In this document: positions 34,190-61,400 of the stretch, one piece after another
Numbering within the stretch: the stretch's first letter is position 1
Layout of the letters: each line of letters opens with the position of its first letter
The notes under the pieces: model-generated
What the model was told of the DNA's origin: nothing
Database searches by the model: none
Seen by the model: the letters and a program-made list of their open reading frames with translations, nothing else
Position numbers and translations under genes: made by a program
Assembly: GCF_017654505.1 (NCBI RefSeq)
Contig: NC_054536.1
Span: 10,507,794-10,571,793 of the forward strand
DNA: 64,000 nt
Direction: 5' to 3'
Source: Polyodon spathula
Taxonomy: Eukaryota; Chordata; Actinopteri; Acipenseriformes; Polyodontidae

Positions 34190-34492
34190 ATAAGAAGTGA
34201 AATCCCATAGGTGGTTACTGGGGGCACCAAAGTGTTCATGTCAGGATGGAACGGTCCCCATTCTGATGATGGAAGACTGGAATGTAAAGAATGCCACATC
34301 ATTTTGGCAACATCCCTTGAACTACACTCTCCCATTGATGATTCCTGTTGACTGTGCTGCAGCATGCTATGAATTTCTGCCACCTCTTCCACTGGTGGAC
34401 TGAAACTTCCACATTAGAAATCCTTCCCATCCTGGTCATGGGGTGTTCTGCTGTGTTGGTGGCACCAGCTATGGGGTTTCACTTCCTGAAAG
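34190..34492. repeat. Imperfect inverted repeat element
   Basis: GAAGTGAAATCCCATAG on the left pairs with CTATGGGGTTTCACTTC on the right. The flanks (TTAAAGTAGCTAGC near 34130 and CTCCAACCACTTTAA near 34725) resemble the ends of the dispersed repeat family at 4.7, 14.3 and 47.7 kb. Confidence 0.45.
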
Positions 34493-35667
34493 TCCTACGA
34501 TCACATGATTCAATATTAGCAGTGACATGTGAAAGTATCCTGCGGCTAACAAAATAGTCCCATGCTTATCCATTCATTATATACTCGGATGTGCAGCTAT
34601 GAAAGAAATCGGCAGGCAACTTTTAATGGCACATTTGAAAATATGAACTCATATTTGTAATATTCCATGTTTCTATTGAAACTGCACACCGGAGACCCAT
34701 ACAGTGAATAGAAGTGCAGCTCCAACCACTTTAATAAATCAGCCAGGACATTAGGAGGAGTCATGTGTGTTTCACACAAAACACAAAAAATATTTTCCTT
34801 TTTTTTTTTTTTTTGTTTAGTTTATGTTACATATACACAGAACAAGTGACTAACAAATAAAATATTTAGGAGCTAAAGTAAGCAGTCACCCCCTAATACC
34901 CCTGATATTAAAGTGTGATAGTTCATGCAATGAAGGGCAACAGATATTGAAAGCTCAGGTTATATCTGGTGACACTGTGTTGATTTAAATATGCTCTGTT
35001 ACTGAGGTAGATCTGAACATTGTATATTTCCTACCTGCTGTTTGTATTCTTCTAACAGGCTCTTTTACTGCCCTACACTAAAAATCAAAAACATTTTAAA
35101 TTCCCAACCCTGTACACACGCTTAAAGTTGTTTTAACTTCTAAACAACTTCCCTTCTAATTGAGCAGTACAAAGTTGTTGCGTAATGGAATAAACAAACA
35201 AGACATTTGGGGTATCTTTTTTTTTTTTTAAGAATCCTTTTGCGTTAAATTATTCACTAGTGCCGGTGAGATAGAATTGGGGTGTCAAGGCTTCCTGCTG
35301 CTGACACGTAACGAAGAAGCAGGGCTGCTTTTACACGGTGACAAAGTTCTAACCGCACTTGACTTGAGACTAAATGTGTTATTAAAGGTTTTGACATAAG
35401 GATTAACATTTTATTAGAATAGATTTTCAGTGGCACAAAGTAATTAAAAGGTTTCTTTTAATTCCTTATGTACATGTTATTATAGCACTGTATTGTTATA
35501 ATCTGTTAGTAATAACTGGCTAATTTTATAAAACAACCCTTGCATTATATTATTTGTTTACCACAGATCCTTAAACGTGTTACCAGTTATATTTCAGTAT
35601 GTGAAGTTATGCTATTGGATTGTTCGTATACTATAAGGATATGTCTGGATAATAACCGTTGCATAAC

Positions 35668-35669
<2 letters not shown>

Positions 35670-35743
<74 letters not shown>

Positions 35744-35870
35744 TACTGTGCAAAAGTTTTATGCAGGTGTGAAAAACCAGGTCTCCAGTGGAAAAAAACG
35801 GTCTGGATAATTCTTTTTGTTCAAAGAAATGCTATGAAAACCAACCGATTAGTTAAAACAAAAGGCATTT
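35670..35870. repeat. (AT)n plus Tc1 terminal repeat remnant
   Basis: About 35 AT units run straight into TACAGTACTGTGCAAAAGTT, a sequence typical of fish Tc1-like terminal repeats. No transposase or opposite end was seen nearby, so it is a fragment. Confidence 0.55.
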
Positions 35871-38800
35871 TCTAGACATCCCAGGGAACAAAATTAATTC
35901 AGGTTCTCTAACTCTTTTTTGACAACAAGCCCTATTTGTGGAAGTTTCACTTTTTGATTCAATATACATTACACCACTTTCTACTAAAAATGTATATATT
36001 CATGTTTATGCCAGGGAATCGACTGGTACTTTTTGTTGTCAGCGTTCCATGGTTTATATTGGATAGTACTCTTGATAACATGTAACACACTGCACCCAAT
36101 ACACCAGTAACACAAATTCTACTGAATGCAGTATTAAACTGCTTTGTGAATCTGTTGTGTGTTACTCAACAAAAGCCGAAGCCACACAATCATCAACCTG
36201 AAATAAAGATCAACAACAAAACATGCCGGTCATAAAAATAGCTTTACAATTATTTTACATTTCTATAAAATGCTGTCAGAATTTCAACATAAATCACCAT
36301 GTCATTTCATTGGACTTTTACCGGCCCAAGTGTTTTACAAATGTACTATTACATAACAACCTCATAAAACATCACAGGATGGGCAACAGAAGAAAAAAAA
36401 ACAAGGATTGATAAATGTGGTATTATCTTCCAACTGCATTTTTAATTCTCTGTGCTAATTGTCATATTTCTTACCTTTCTTGTGTACAGTATTATACAGA
36501 AACAACTAACAAAACCAATTATAGCTTTCTACTGACTACTGCATGGAAAATGCAGACAAACATTTTGGTTCCAGTAATCCAGGACAAAGAAACAGTAGTG
36601 ACAATATCAGATGTAGATCACGTCCAAGTGACTGTATTAGTGATAACTACAAATTCTGAATTTTATTATTCACATTTAGTCTGCTATTTGAAGAAGCTCT
36701 TTTTAGGCGGATATTATTTGTGTGAAAGAATTACCACATCTTTCAGAATACTGGTATTAGATTTGCAGATTTCCTCATTTCTCGCGTAGGAAGTTGGGTC
36801 ACTTTCTTCGTGTACATTCACATTGTGTCTCTGAAGCTGATTCTGGGGTGTTCGGCATCTTCTGCTTGTTTTACCTGAACATGAACAAGGAAAAGTTAAT
36901 TCCACACAATCTACAGTCCATCTCCTTTTTTTTTTTTTTTTAAATATAGAATTTGAAAATGTTATCATCTTTGGTTCAGTTTTATTGGAGAGATCGACAT
37001 AGCTGTTTAATCTTTGGTGGTAATGCCTCCCGTTTCCTTATTTATTTATTTTTTTTTTCATCGTTGTAAAAGATTATAAGAGACTCTAATTTATAATCTG
37101 TTGTAATACAATCAATTGTGTTTTACTCCATACAGCAGGGGGAAATTAAATCCCTTTGACTAATATAGTTTAGAAACTTTAGTACTTTGACATTTTTTAA
37201 TATAAATAGGGTCCAAAAATGAAAGTGTTTTTATTCTTTACATTTCTTCAATAAGAAAATGTAATGTTTAAAAACTGTACTTTAAGTTCTTTAACTTTGT
37301 AAAAAGGCATGGAATAGTTTAAACGTACAGGACTCTATTCACAAAGTCTGTCACCATGAAGCACCATTGCTGTGCATTTGATTCTTAGCAAATAAAGGAA
37401 GGTCAGTAAAAATGGCAAAAGAAGTGATGTGAATGATCATTGCAAAGGTCACATTGACTGCACATAACAACATATGAAACAGGTTTAGTTCCTCACTGAC
37501 AGCCAACCATGATTTCACTATGCTTTATTATACTTTACTATACTTTTTACTATGATAAACCTTTATAAGGGCTGCTACGTTCTCTAAATGTAAAAGCACA
37601 AATCTCAAGTTGTATTTGGAGTGCTTCTCTATTTAGCATGTTGAAAATAAATCAGCATTTGGTACAGTAGTTCACCTGCCATTAAATTCACTGTTGCCAT
37701 AAGGCAGGTATATTTACGTATCTAAATATTTAAAAACACACTGCTACTTTTTTAGATTTGTTTCAGCTGACACATGTGAAAGGTAAGGTACAATAAGCAA
37801 GCTTTTAAAACATGTTGTGGTAAAAAAAGTTGTGGTGGGGGCTGCTTTACAAAAACTAAATCCTGTGCGAACACCTATGATCAAACTTGACCCAGGGAAT
37901 CAAAGAATACACACATCAAGTGTACCAAGTATCAAGTCACATGACCCTAATACAGTACGGTGGCCATCTTAGGTCACAGGTCGAAGTTAAGGATGTCGTT
38001 AGATTTTAAACATACTTTATGAATATGCGACTAAAAATAACCACAGGTTTTAAACACAGCAAAACATTTTATACACATCTGAGATGCTTTATGAATACGG
38101 CCCAGTATTCTCATGTAAAAATGTGTTCAAACCAAGCTACTGTAATGTACACCCACTTACCAAGATTTGAACCATGCCTATGTTTTATTATTCTGCTTTA
38201 CTTCTCTGTTTTACAAGAGGTAAGCATTATATAAGAGCCACACGTTACACAAGGAGCGAACGTTATACAAGACATGTTAAATGAAACTGCTCAGTCACAT
38301 ACACAATCCATGGCATTTTCTCAATAAACGGCATGCACATTATATTCTGAAAATTATGGTAGATGTCACTGTTGATAATTTGTTGCATGAACTATTTAAA
38401 ATATCTGAAGGTTTTAAAACCTGGTGCCTGCTTTGAAAACAATACATTGCATCTCAATAAACACATAGATTTTCTTGCTAAGTAGGTTCCAGTTAGAACA
38501 GGTTTCAGCATGGTAGGTGCATTGTTGTTTTAATCAGACTTGATGGGACCTTTAAAGATTCCCTAGGAGTGGTGGCTGTACTAGGATGAAGAAAAGACAA
38601 ACAACTAATTTTTAAAATGGATGGCCAAGGTGATGGCAGTACAAACAGAATCACAAGCAATCCAAATAAAAACACCTTAATTAGAATCCATCACTCACAG
38701 AGTGAAAACTATTATTGCCTGCCTTGTAATGTGTATTTTAATCAAAATCATTTTATGCTCTGAAACATGGTTGTATTTGATTGCTTTTGAACTAAGAGTC

Positions 38801-39682
38801 CATTAAAGTTTTAACGCTACTATATACATCCATAAGGACCGCTTTTAGAATTTTTACCTTTTGCCTGTTTTGTGCTCTGACAAGCAGGTTATAAATCATT
38901 TGCTTTACAAGAATGAAGCATTTCCATGAACACAATACAGGGAGAACTTGGAATAGGACAGTGAGAGCTAAAGCATAGTCGTATATGTTTTTAGCTTTAC
39001 CAAGTTGTGTAGCCAATCAATAATACAAAGATGATTGCTTTTGCCGGAGAGAAAATAACTCATTTTGAAATGGCCTCTCACAGGCCAAAATAAAAACACA
39101 CTTGGTCAATTTGTCATGAAATGCATGCTAAAAAAACATAATATTAATCATCCAAGATGCCAACAGATGCCACAAAAATCTGTTTGTACTTGTGTAGATT
39201 AAACATCTTATAGGGAGCTGTACAATATAAGCTGTTCAGTCCTCAAAGTCAAAGCGACCTGAGTGGGTGAAAATAAGCAAGATAAACAAATAAATATATA
39301 AATAAATAAACAGTCTATAATTGTGTAGATATCTGATACAAGCTATCAGATAAAAATTATATATATTAATGTATGTAATGTATGTACCTCTGGCTGAGCA
39401 GGCTCTCGAAAAACATTTCAACGGCCTAGCATTTTTATTTACAATATTTACAAACAGTTAGCAGGTGTTTTGTCACCAACAATTTCCCAAAAAAACCCAC
39501 AAATAAACACACATTTATAAGGGTCATAGACTCACTTATTAAACACAGTTAATAAACTGAATTCCCTATTTAACAGGTATAGGCTACTCCTGTTTACCCT
39601 GACAAGGCAAAAGTCCTTGCTTTCATTAGTGGTGTTTGTTTGTTTTTATTTAGTTTTTTACCTTCATGTTTCTGTGACACTG

Positions 39683-39683
39683 A

Positions 39684-39760
<77 letters not shown>
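39683..39760. repeat. (CA)n microsatellite
   Basis: About 38 CA units in the intergenic region. Confidence 0.97.
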
Positions 39761-40112
39761 CCCTCTTCTATTAGAAGACTGAAGCCATTTTATACCTTGT
39801 AGAATCAGGTGCTGCTGATTAATATTCAAAATCAAGGTGAGAAAGGATCATTAATTCACATTAAATCACCTGTTGCCTTACCTTCACTTGGAAAAGCACC
39901 CTATGGCTTCACTTGCCCTTACTAAAGATGGAGTGCCTGTTCACTGTTCCCCAGGTCCTGGTGCCTCCAAATAAAAAACATGCACTCCATCACAATATTT
40001 ATTACAGATATTGCAGATGGCAACAACAGATATTGAAGATGGATACATTGTTTTCACTGGAAATAGTTTAGTAATTGTACAGCAGAAAGTTAATAAAAGA
40101 AAAACAACTTAC

Positions 40113-55002
<14,890 letters not shown>

Positions 55003-55055
55003 TTACATTACAGTAATGATATTTCTGTTTTCAAGAGATAATCGTTAAGTTAAAA

Positions 55056-55056
<1 letters not shown>

Positions 55057-55107
<51 letters not shown>

Positions 55108-55108
55108 T
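55057..55108. repeat. (ATT)n microsatellite
   Basis: About 17 ATT units in the RALYL intron upstream of the exon at 54968. Confidence 0.95.
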
Positions 55109-55389
55109 TTTACTATTATTATTATTGTTATTATAACACCACAAATAATATCTAGTGGGGAAACTCGGCGAGTAGGGTAGCCTGATTTACTACCAAGATT
55201 TTAAAAACTGTACTTAATATTTTGACTGGATGTCTTTTATATAATTAACCTATTTTAGCTCCACTCATAGACTATAAGGATCAGCTTTCCTGAAACTACA
55301 GTTCTGAAGGAAAACTTGTATATTATATATGCACATGTGTATATATCCTTCAGATAAGATGTCTGACTGGAGCAGCAGTTGAATAGTTC

Positions 55390-55444
55390 ACCCCTATTCT
55401 CTGTCGCTTTGGATAAAAATGTCTGCTAAAAAAAAAAAAAAAAA

Positions 55445-55493
<49 letters not shown>
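55390..55493 (+). mobile_element. SINE 3' tail remnant
   Basis: TCGCTTTGGATAAAAATGTC followed by TGCTAAA, an A-run and (AAT)n. This is the conserved 3' tail of many fish tRNA-derived SINEs mobilised by L2-type LINEs. The tRNA-like head was not identified. Confidence 0.6.
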
Positions 55494-55494
<1 letters not shown>

Positions 55495-56379
55495 CTTATG
55501 CAATAGGTTTATAATAAATATATATGAAGTCAGAAATGTTTAGCAGATAAAACAAAAATAGTACACAGAGCTTTCTTATGGAATGTTGTTTTTTTTTTTT
55601 TTATTATTATTTGTGTATTGCTGTCCGTTTATTTATTTTTGTGTGCTTTTTTATTTAAAGATATGGTGGCCAAATGAGGTTGTCTGCTTGCAGTGCTTTA
55701 ACAAATCCTAAAAAGTTTGTGGAAATCCAGTTTAAGAAAGCTGCACGATATCAGTCATTGTGCAAGGCCACATTTAAGTCAGACAGAAACATTTAAATAT
55801 ACTCTCCTGTATTTCAATATTAATTAGGTTATTTGCATTTGAAAGGAGAATTTCTCTGGCTAAAAGAAAACTACATGGAAACCTATGCTACCTGAAAGTA
55901 CTACCAAAATAGAGTGAGAAAAAGGTGAGACCTATTTTTCTTTTTCCATGGAAATAGTTTGGTAATATGCAATCTTGTAGAGGCTTGTTCAGGGGTTATA
56001 AACTCCTGAAGTAAAACAGCAGCTGCCGTTGTTAAGACTGATTTGCTGCATTACTGAGTTGTGTAAAAAATGAGTAGAGGTTACAGAGAGGACGCCACTT
56101 TCTCAAACTGATTGATAGCTGCTACTTCACTTGTATCTTGAAATCAAAGAAGATTGATTGTATCTGCGCCTGCTTTCCTTTTTACATCCTCTGTGCTAAT
56201 CTTTAAACAATTTTCAAGGTCAATCTTTTGTCCTCTGTTACTATAGCCAGCATAGAGGCAAAAATTTACTTTATCTACATTCAATAATTTAATTATCTGT
56301 TCCATATCTATATGGTCGCAGGACTGCTTTACGTGCACATTAAGTAGCAAGCCTAACATACACCAACAATCTACATTTA

Positions 56380-57370
56380 CACTGAGGAGAACGCTTGGCT
56401 TCTGGAAAGCGACTACCACCAATTCGAGCATACATGGATGACATGGCAACAATGACTACAACAGTAACCTGCACTAATCGGTTATTGGGCAAATTAGCCA
56501 ATAAAATTAAATGGGCACGAATGCAATTCAAGCCCACGAAATCAAGGAGCATCTCTATAATTAAAGGTAAAGTAGTAGATAAAAGGTTCCACATCAATGG
56601 TGATGCAATACCAACAGTGTCCGAGAAGCCAGTGAAAAGTCTAGGGAGATGGTATGACAGGGATCTAAAGGACACAGTTCGTGTGGGAGAAGTCAGACAA
56701 CAAGCAGTGCAAGGGTTGAAGAGCATAGACAGCAGCGCTTTACCAGGCAAAGTGAAACTCTGGTGCTTTCAGTTTGGTATATTGCCAAGACTGCTGTGGC
56801 CACTGACTGTGTACGAGGTTTCCTTGACAACAGTTGAGAAGCTGGAAGCTTTAATCAGTTCATACGTCAGGAAATGGTTGGGAGTTCCATACTGCCTCAG
56901 CAGAGTGGGACTTTATGATAAAGGAATACTGCAGCTACCAATCTCTGCTCTAACCGAGGAGTTTAAGTGCGCCAAAGTCCGACTGGAAATGACATTAGTA
57001 GATTCATGCTACAAATGCGTAAGGGAGGCAGCACCTGTGTTGAAAACTGGAATAAAATGGACGGCAAAGAAAGCTGTGGAAGATGTTAAGGCTGCCCTTC
57101 GAATCGGAGATATTATGGGGCAAGTTCAGCATGGAAAAGGAGGTTTTGGTCTCAGTTCAGCTCCTCCTACATGGCACCCCAGCTCAACAGAGGAAGCTCA
57201 TAGTCAATGAGGTGCAAAAGCAGGAGGAGAGGATGAAGTGTGTAAAGACCATTTCCCAGGCCAAGTCGGGAGAATGGATGAGATGGGAGAGTGTGGAATA
57301 ATGCATGATCGACTGGCAAGACCTATGGACAATGGAACAGAGCAGGATCAGTTTCATCAGATCAACAAAT
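56380..57370 (+). pseudogene. Retroelement RT C-terminal part
   Basis: The open stretch 56395-57210 begins LPPIRAYMDDMATMT, with the RT catalytic YMDD, then IKWARMQFKPTKSRSISI, SLGRWYDRDLKDT, LLWPLTVYEVSLTTVEKLE and KWLGVPYCLSRVGLYDKG. After a frameshift near 57.15 kb the family sequence continues QQRKLIVNEVQKQEERMK, SGEWMRWE, WQDLWTME and SRISFIRSTN, where the CR1 interrupts it. RT lacking its N-terminal motifs; inactive. Confidence 0.8.
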
Positions 57371-57442
57371 AAGAACATATAAGAACATAAGAAAGTTTAC
57401 AAACGAGAGGAAGCCATTCAGCCCATCTTGCTCGTTTGGTTG

Positions 57443-59252
57443 TTAGTAGCTTATTGATCCCAGAATCTCATCAAGCAGCTTCTTGAAGGATCCCAGGGTG
57501 TCAGCTTCAACGACATTACTGGGGAGTTGATTCCAGACCCTCACAATTCTCAGTGTAAAAAAGTGCCTCCTATTTTCTGTTCTGAATGCCCCATTGTCTA
57601 ATCTCCATTTGTGACCCTTGGTCCTTGTTTCTTTTTTCAGGTCAAAAAAGTCCCTTGGGTCGACATTGTCAATACCTTTTAGAATTTTGAATGCTTGAAT
57701 TAGGTCGCCGCGTAGTCTTCTTTGTTCAAGACTGAACAGATTCAATTCTTTTAGCCTGTCTGCATATGACATGCCTTTTAAGCCCGGAATAATTCTGGTC
57801 GCTCTTCTTTGCACTCTTTCTAGAGCAGCAATATCTTTTTTATAGCGAGGTGACCAGAACTGAACACAATATTCAAGGTGAGGTCTTACTAGTGCATTGT
57901 ACCGTTTTAACATTACTTCCCTTGATTTAAATTCAACACTTTTCACAATGTATCTGAGCATCTTGTTAGCCTTTTTTATAGCTTCCCCACATTGTCTAGA
58001 TGAAGACATTTCTGAGTCAACAAAAACTCCTAGGTCTTTTTCATAGATTCCTTCTCCAATTTCAGTATCTCCCATATGATATTTATAATGTACATTTTTA
58101 TTTCCTGTGTGCAGTACCTTACACTTTTCTCTATTAAATGTCATTTGCCATGTGTCTGCCCAGTTCTGAATCTTGTCTAGATCATTTTGAATGACCTTTG
58201 CTGCTGCAACAGTGTTTGCCACTCCTCCTACTTTTGTGTCGTCTGCAAATTTAACAAGTTTGCTTACTATACCAGAATCTAAATCATTAATGTAGATTAG
58301 GAATAGCAGAGGACCTAATACTGATCCCTGTGGTACACCGCTGGTTACCACACTCCATTCTGAGGTTTTTCCTCTAATCAGTACTTTCTGTTTTCTACAT
58401 GTTAACCACTCCCTAATCCATGTACATGCGTTTCCTTGAATCCCAACTGCGTTCAGTTTGAGAATTAATCTTTTGTGCGGGACTTTGTCAAAAGCTTTCT
58501 GGAAATCTAAATAAACCATGTCATATGCTTTGCAATTATCCATTATCAATGTTGCATCCTCAAAAAAATCAAGCAAGTTAGTTAGACACGATCTCCCTTT
58601 CCTAAAACCATGTTGACTGTCTCCCAGGACCCTGTTACCATATAGGTAATTTTCCATTTTGGATCTTATTATAGTTTCCATAAGTTTGCATATAATAGAA
58701 GTCTGTCGGTACCACCCCTGTGTCAAGAGACTGCTGCATGATCTTGGTTAGCGGTTTGTAAATAACTTCTTTCATTTCTTTGAGTACTATTGGGAGGATC
58801 TCATCCGGCCCAGGAGATTTGTTTATTTTAAGAGCTCCTAGTCCCTTTAACACTTCTGCCTCGGTTATGCTAAAGTTATTTAAAACTGGATAGGAACTGG
58901 ATGACATGTGGGGCATGTTGTCCATATCTTCCTTTGTAAAAACTTGTGAAATGTAATCATTTAATATATTTGCTATTTTTTTTTCTTCATCTACGATTTT
59001 GCCATTTGTATCTCTTAAACATTTAACTTCCTCTTTGAATGTTCTCTTGCTGTTATAATATTGTAAAAACATTTTGGAATTGGTTTTAGCCGCCTTAGCA
59101 ATGTTCATTTCTATTTCTCTCTTGGCCTTTCTAACTTCCTTTTTGACTTGCGTTTGCAGGTCTGTGTACTCTTTCTGTGTACTTTCTTTTTGGTCCTTTT
59201 TTAATGCTCTGTAAATTGCCTTTTTTCGCTGAATAACTTCTGCAGCTGTCAA
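57443..59252 (-). pseudogene. CR1 ORF2 fragment, frameshifted
   Basis: The first open part (59252-58635) carries KKDQKESTQKEYTDLQTQV through INKSPGPDEILP to GVVPTD. The 80-bp deletion between AG/TC repeats, compared with copy A (20501-20580), removes the RT segment WKIANVIPIHKKGNKTEPG and shifts the frame. The second part (58726-57443) has HGFRKGRSCLTNL, YLDFQKAFDKVPH, GVPQGSVLGPLLF, FADD and the usual end LDEILGSISY. Confidence 0.92.
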
Positions 59253-59263
59253 CCTGCTTTCAA

Positions 59264-59634
59264 ACTGCTTCTAAACTGCTCTGCACTTTTCCACGCCTGT
59301 ACTTCTTCCACACTGTCTCTTCCACTCGATGTCGCTGGGAAGACTGCCTCATTTAACTGCGTTGTTCTGCTGTGCTGTTGGCTCCTCCCCTCACCCGTGT
59401 CTCAGAACGGCGCTGAATTTGAATCAGCTGCTCCGAGTTTCAGCTTGTTTGTTATCAGAAAAACACACGCGGCTGTTTGACTTTGAGCTGCTGTGTTTCC
59501 CCAGTGTCCTGTGTTTTCTGATTAAAGCAATTAAAGATGCAATTTCTCCTTACTGCTTCTAAACTGCTCTGCACTTTTCCACGCCTGTACTTCTTCCACT
59601 CACTGTCGCTTCCACTCGCTGTCGCTGGGAAGAA
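59264..59634 (-). promoter_or_regulatory. CR1 5' UTR with tandem repeat
   Basis: The ACTGCTTCTAAACTGCTCTG unit at 59264 recurs at 59552, with about 80 bases repeated and a 288-bp period. The same unit in reverse complement starts CR1 copy B (26129-26220), which identifies it as the element's 5' UTR and presumed internal promoter. GC-richer than its surroundings. Confidence 0.65.
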
Positions 59635-59918
59635 AAATGATGTTCTCCCATCACCACAGAACCTAAACCTATGGGTGGGTGGGTGAGGATCCCTCATGTC
59701 CTTTGTGTTCATCATCTGCAACATTAAGGCACATTTGGATATAAGGTGGGTCTTATCCAAGGACGGTTTACTTGGAGCCATGACCAGGTGCTGCAATGTT
59801 TGGCCTTAGCATTGGAAGACAAGTGTAACCTGACCAATAAGTTGCCACCAGCTCCATCAAAGCATTACACACAAAAGACAATATTCCTCCGTCCAGGAGA
59901 GCAACCAAGAAAAGGTGT
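59635..59918 (+). pseudogene. Retroelement zinc-binding region
   Basis: Continues the retroelement after the CR1: NDVLPSPQNLNLWVG, then in another frame EDPSCPLCSSSATLRHI (first half of a C-x2-C-H-C site). A third frame follows: GLIQGRFTWSHDQVLQCLA and FLRPGEQPRKG, where the solo LTR inserts. At least two frameshifts and a stop. Confidence 0.7.
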
Positions 59919-60544
59919 TGTAATAAAAAAAAAAAGTGTGTTCTAGAAAGTTCTAGAAATGCGTTCGAGTTCATCTTTGCCCTTGCCCTATAATAACCCC
60001 ATATCTTATATAACTTGTTTTTGTCACGTTTATATAACTTGTTTTGGTTAGAATGTTCTAGGGAAAGGAATGGTTTATTCAGAGGGCCGAGCCTCGAGGG
60101 AGTGATCTGGCCAATTACTCTCTCACATGCAAAAGCCTAACTTGGTAAGTTATAAAGGACGGGGGTTCTCCTCTGCTCTGATGAGAGTCAGCCGTGAGGA
60201 TTAGCGCGCAGTCCTGCTCGGTAATTTCTTGGAGACAGCTGCTTTCTCTTACCAGGGTCGAAGGGCTCTCCCGATCCGCTTGGAAGGGTAAGAATTAGTT
60301 CAGTTGCGTCTCATGGATTGTATTGATCTGTGATTAATATAATCTTTGTATGTAACCTTGTTGGGTTGTGTCCCGTTAGGGATATCGTTATTCGCAGTAT
60401 AGCATCTGTGTATGTAACTGCGTGTGTGTGTGTGTGTGTGTGAAATAATAAAGGACCTTTTAAAATTACTCTGTGAAGTAATTGTCTTATTTACTTCCAC
60501 ATCAACTTCCTTTTAAATTTAAAGTAATTAAATTTCACACAACA
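59919..60544 (+). mobile_element. Solo LTR with 5-bp target duplication
   Basis: A 626-bp LTR beginning TGTAATAAAA and ending CACACAACA, with GGTGT on both sides (59914-59918, 60545-60549). A TATAAA box is at 60151 and AATAAA at 60447, preceded by a (GT)n run. No internal retroelement sequence, so it probably arose by LTR-LTR recombination. Removing it and one GGTGT rejoins the host retroelement frame as KGVKTKPRPGQL. Superfamily (Ty3/gypsy or endogenous retrovirus-like) not determined. Confidence 0.85.
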
Positions 60545-61000
60545 GGTGTTAAAACCAAGCCTCGCCCAGGACAACTGGAAGCTGCTAGAGACTGGAAGAT
60601 GCTGGCAGATGTTGGTCAACGGCTTATTTTTCCTCCTGAGATTGCCACCACTAACCTTCGACCAGGCATTGTCTTGTGGTCTGGATCAGCACGCCTTGTT
60701 CATCTGGTAGAGTTAACAGTGCCATGAGAGGAAGAAACTTCGGTATGCTCAACTAGCTGCTGAAGCGGAACAGCGAGGATGGAGAGTACGAGTTATCCCA
60801 GTGGAGGTGGGTTGTTGAGGATTTGTGGCACACTCTACAACCTGGTTTCTCAGAGACGTCGGGTTCAGTGGCCAAGAGTTGCATTGCACAGTGAAGAACT
60901 TATCTGAAGCAGCAGAGGGAGCAGCAACTGGCTGTGGTTGAGGCGGAAAGATTCTGGATGGGGATCTCAAGCACAATAGAAAGAAAGCAACGCTGATGTA
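60545..61000 (+). pseudogene. Retroelement restriction-like endonuclease region
   Basis: Reads KTKPRPGQLEAARDWKMLA, then FPPEIATTNLRPGIVLWSG and VHLVELTVP. The pattern R-P-(D)-x-V-L-W-S followed by V-x-x-x-E-L-T-V-P is that of the PD-(D/E)xK nuclease in restriction-like-endonuclease LINEs; the Asp is Gly here (RPGIV), so the active site is broken. A stop follows at 60725; further family sequence (AELAAEA-like, WRVRVIPVE-like, SSNWLWLRRKDSGW) is visible in shifted frames. Confidence 0.65.
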
Positions 61001-61400
61001 CAGGTAAGTAAGTTGGGCTGAGCTGAGTGGGGGATGGATGGGGGTGATGCTGGGACACCAGAATCACTGTTGAGCCCTCTTGAGGTGTCGTGGGCTAGTC
61101 AACAAAACACAGAGGATGGAAGGTGCCCACTTGAAGACCCCAGAGATGTACACTACTTGGCTCAATCTGAAAAATGGGAGGGAGCATCACTGAGACAAGG
61201 CTGGGGTCTGGTGGGAGAGTGCTTGAATGGTAACAAACACCAGTCAAAGGGAGCTGGAAGGGAGTTGGAACACAGTGTAACCGAGAGGGTGAGGTTACTG
61301 GGCCATCTAGGGCAGATGCTACTCCAGCCCCTCTCAATATACTAGACATGTGGTACTCAAGTGAGGACATAGTGTAGGGCCAACATATTGATCCGTCACT
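61001..61400. other. Unassigned stretch between two retroelements
   Basis: GC-richer than the introns. Plus strand 61034-61345 is open for 103 codons (ends LLGHLGQMLLQPLSIY) without a motif I recognise. It may be the tail of the upstream element or the start of the gypsy remnant. Confidence 0.35.

Larger units (their letters stand above)
30483..40112. other. Intergenic region between RALYL and LRRCC1
   Basis: Nearly 10 kb of AT-rich DNA with no supported protein gene. It holds a MITE (33582-33737), an imperfect inverted-repeat element (34190-34492), a Tc1 end remnant with (AT)n (35670-35870), a (CA)n run and homopolymer runs. It probably includes the RALYL 3' UTR and the ancestral LRRCC1 promoter, neither of which I can delimit. 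Confidence 0.6.
57371..59634 (-). mobile_element. CR1 LINE copy C with internal deletions
   Basis: CR1 copy on the minus strand. 3' tail at 57371-57390, 5' end near 59634, flanked by AAAT on both sides (57367-57370, 59635-59638). The 5' UTR (about 59240-59634) is joined directly to the middle of ORF2 at GCAGAAG|TTATTCAGCG, so ORF1 and the endonuclease are missing. A second deletion of about 80 bp removes RT sequence near 58703. The 5' UTR contains a tandem repeat with a 288-bp period (59264 and 59552). Confidence 0.92.
56378..61000 (+). mobile_element. Non-LTR retroelement with restriction-like endonuclease, nested
   Basis: Three colinear pieces of one element: 56378-57370 (RT end), 59635-59918 (zinc-binding region) and 60545-61000 (endonuclease-like region). 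A CR1 LINE (57371-59634) and a solo LTR (59919-60544) separate them. The order RT, CCHC, PD-type nuclease is that of R2/R4/NeSL-type elements. The family is common in fish genomes; I cannot name it. The 5' boundary near 56.38 kb and the 3' end are unclear. Confidence 0.75.

Noticed and set aside
36714..36968. Minus-strand frame after TTCATGTTCAG considered as a further RALYL exon
   Set aside because: The acceptor is plausible but the encoded peptide has no similarity and no defined donor or poly(A) signal; kept only as a possible noncoding exon.
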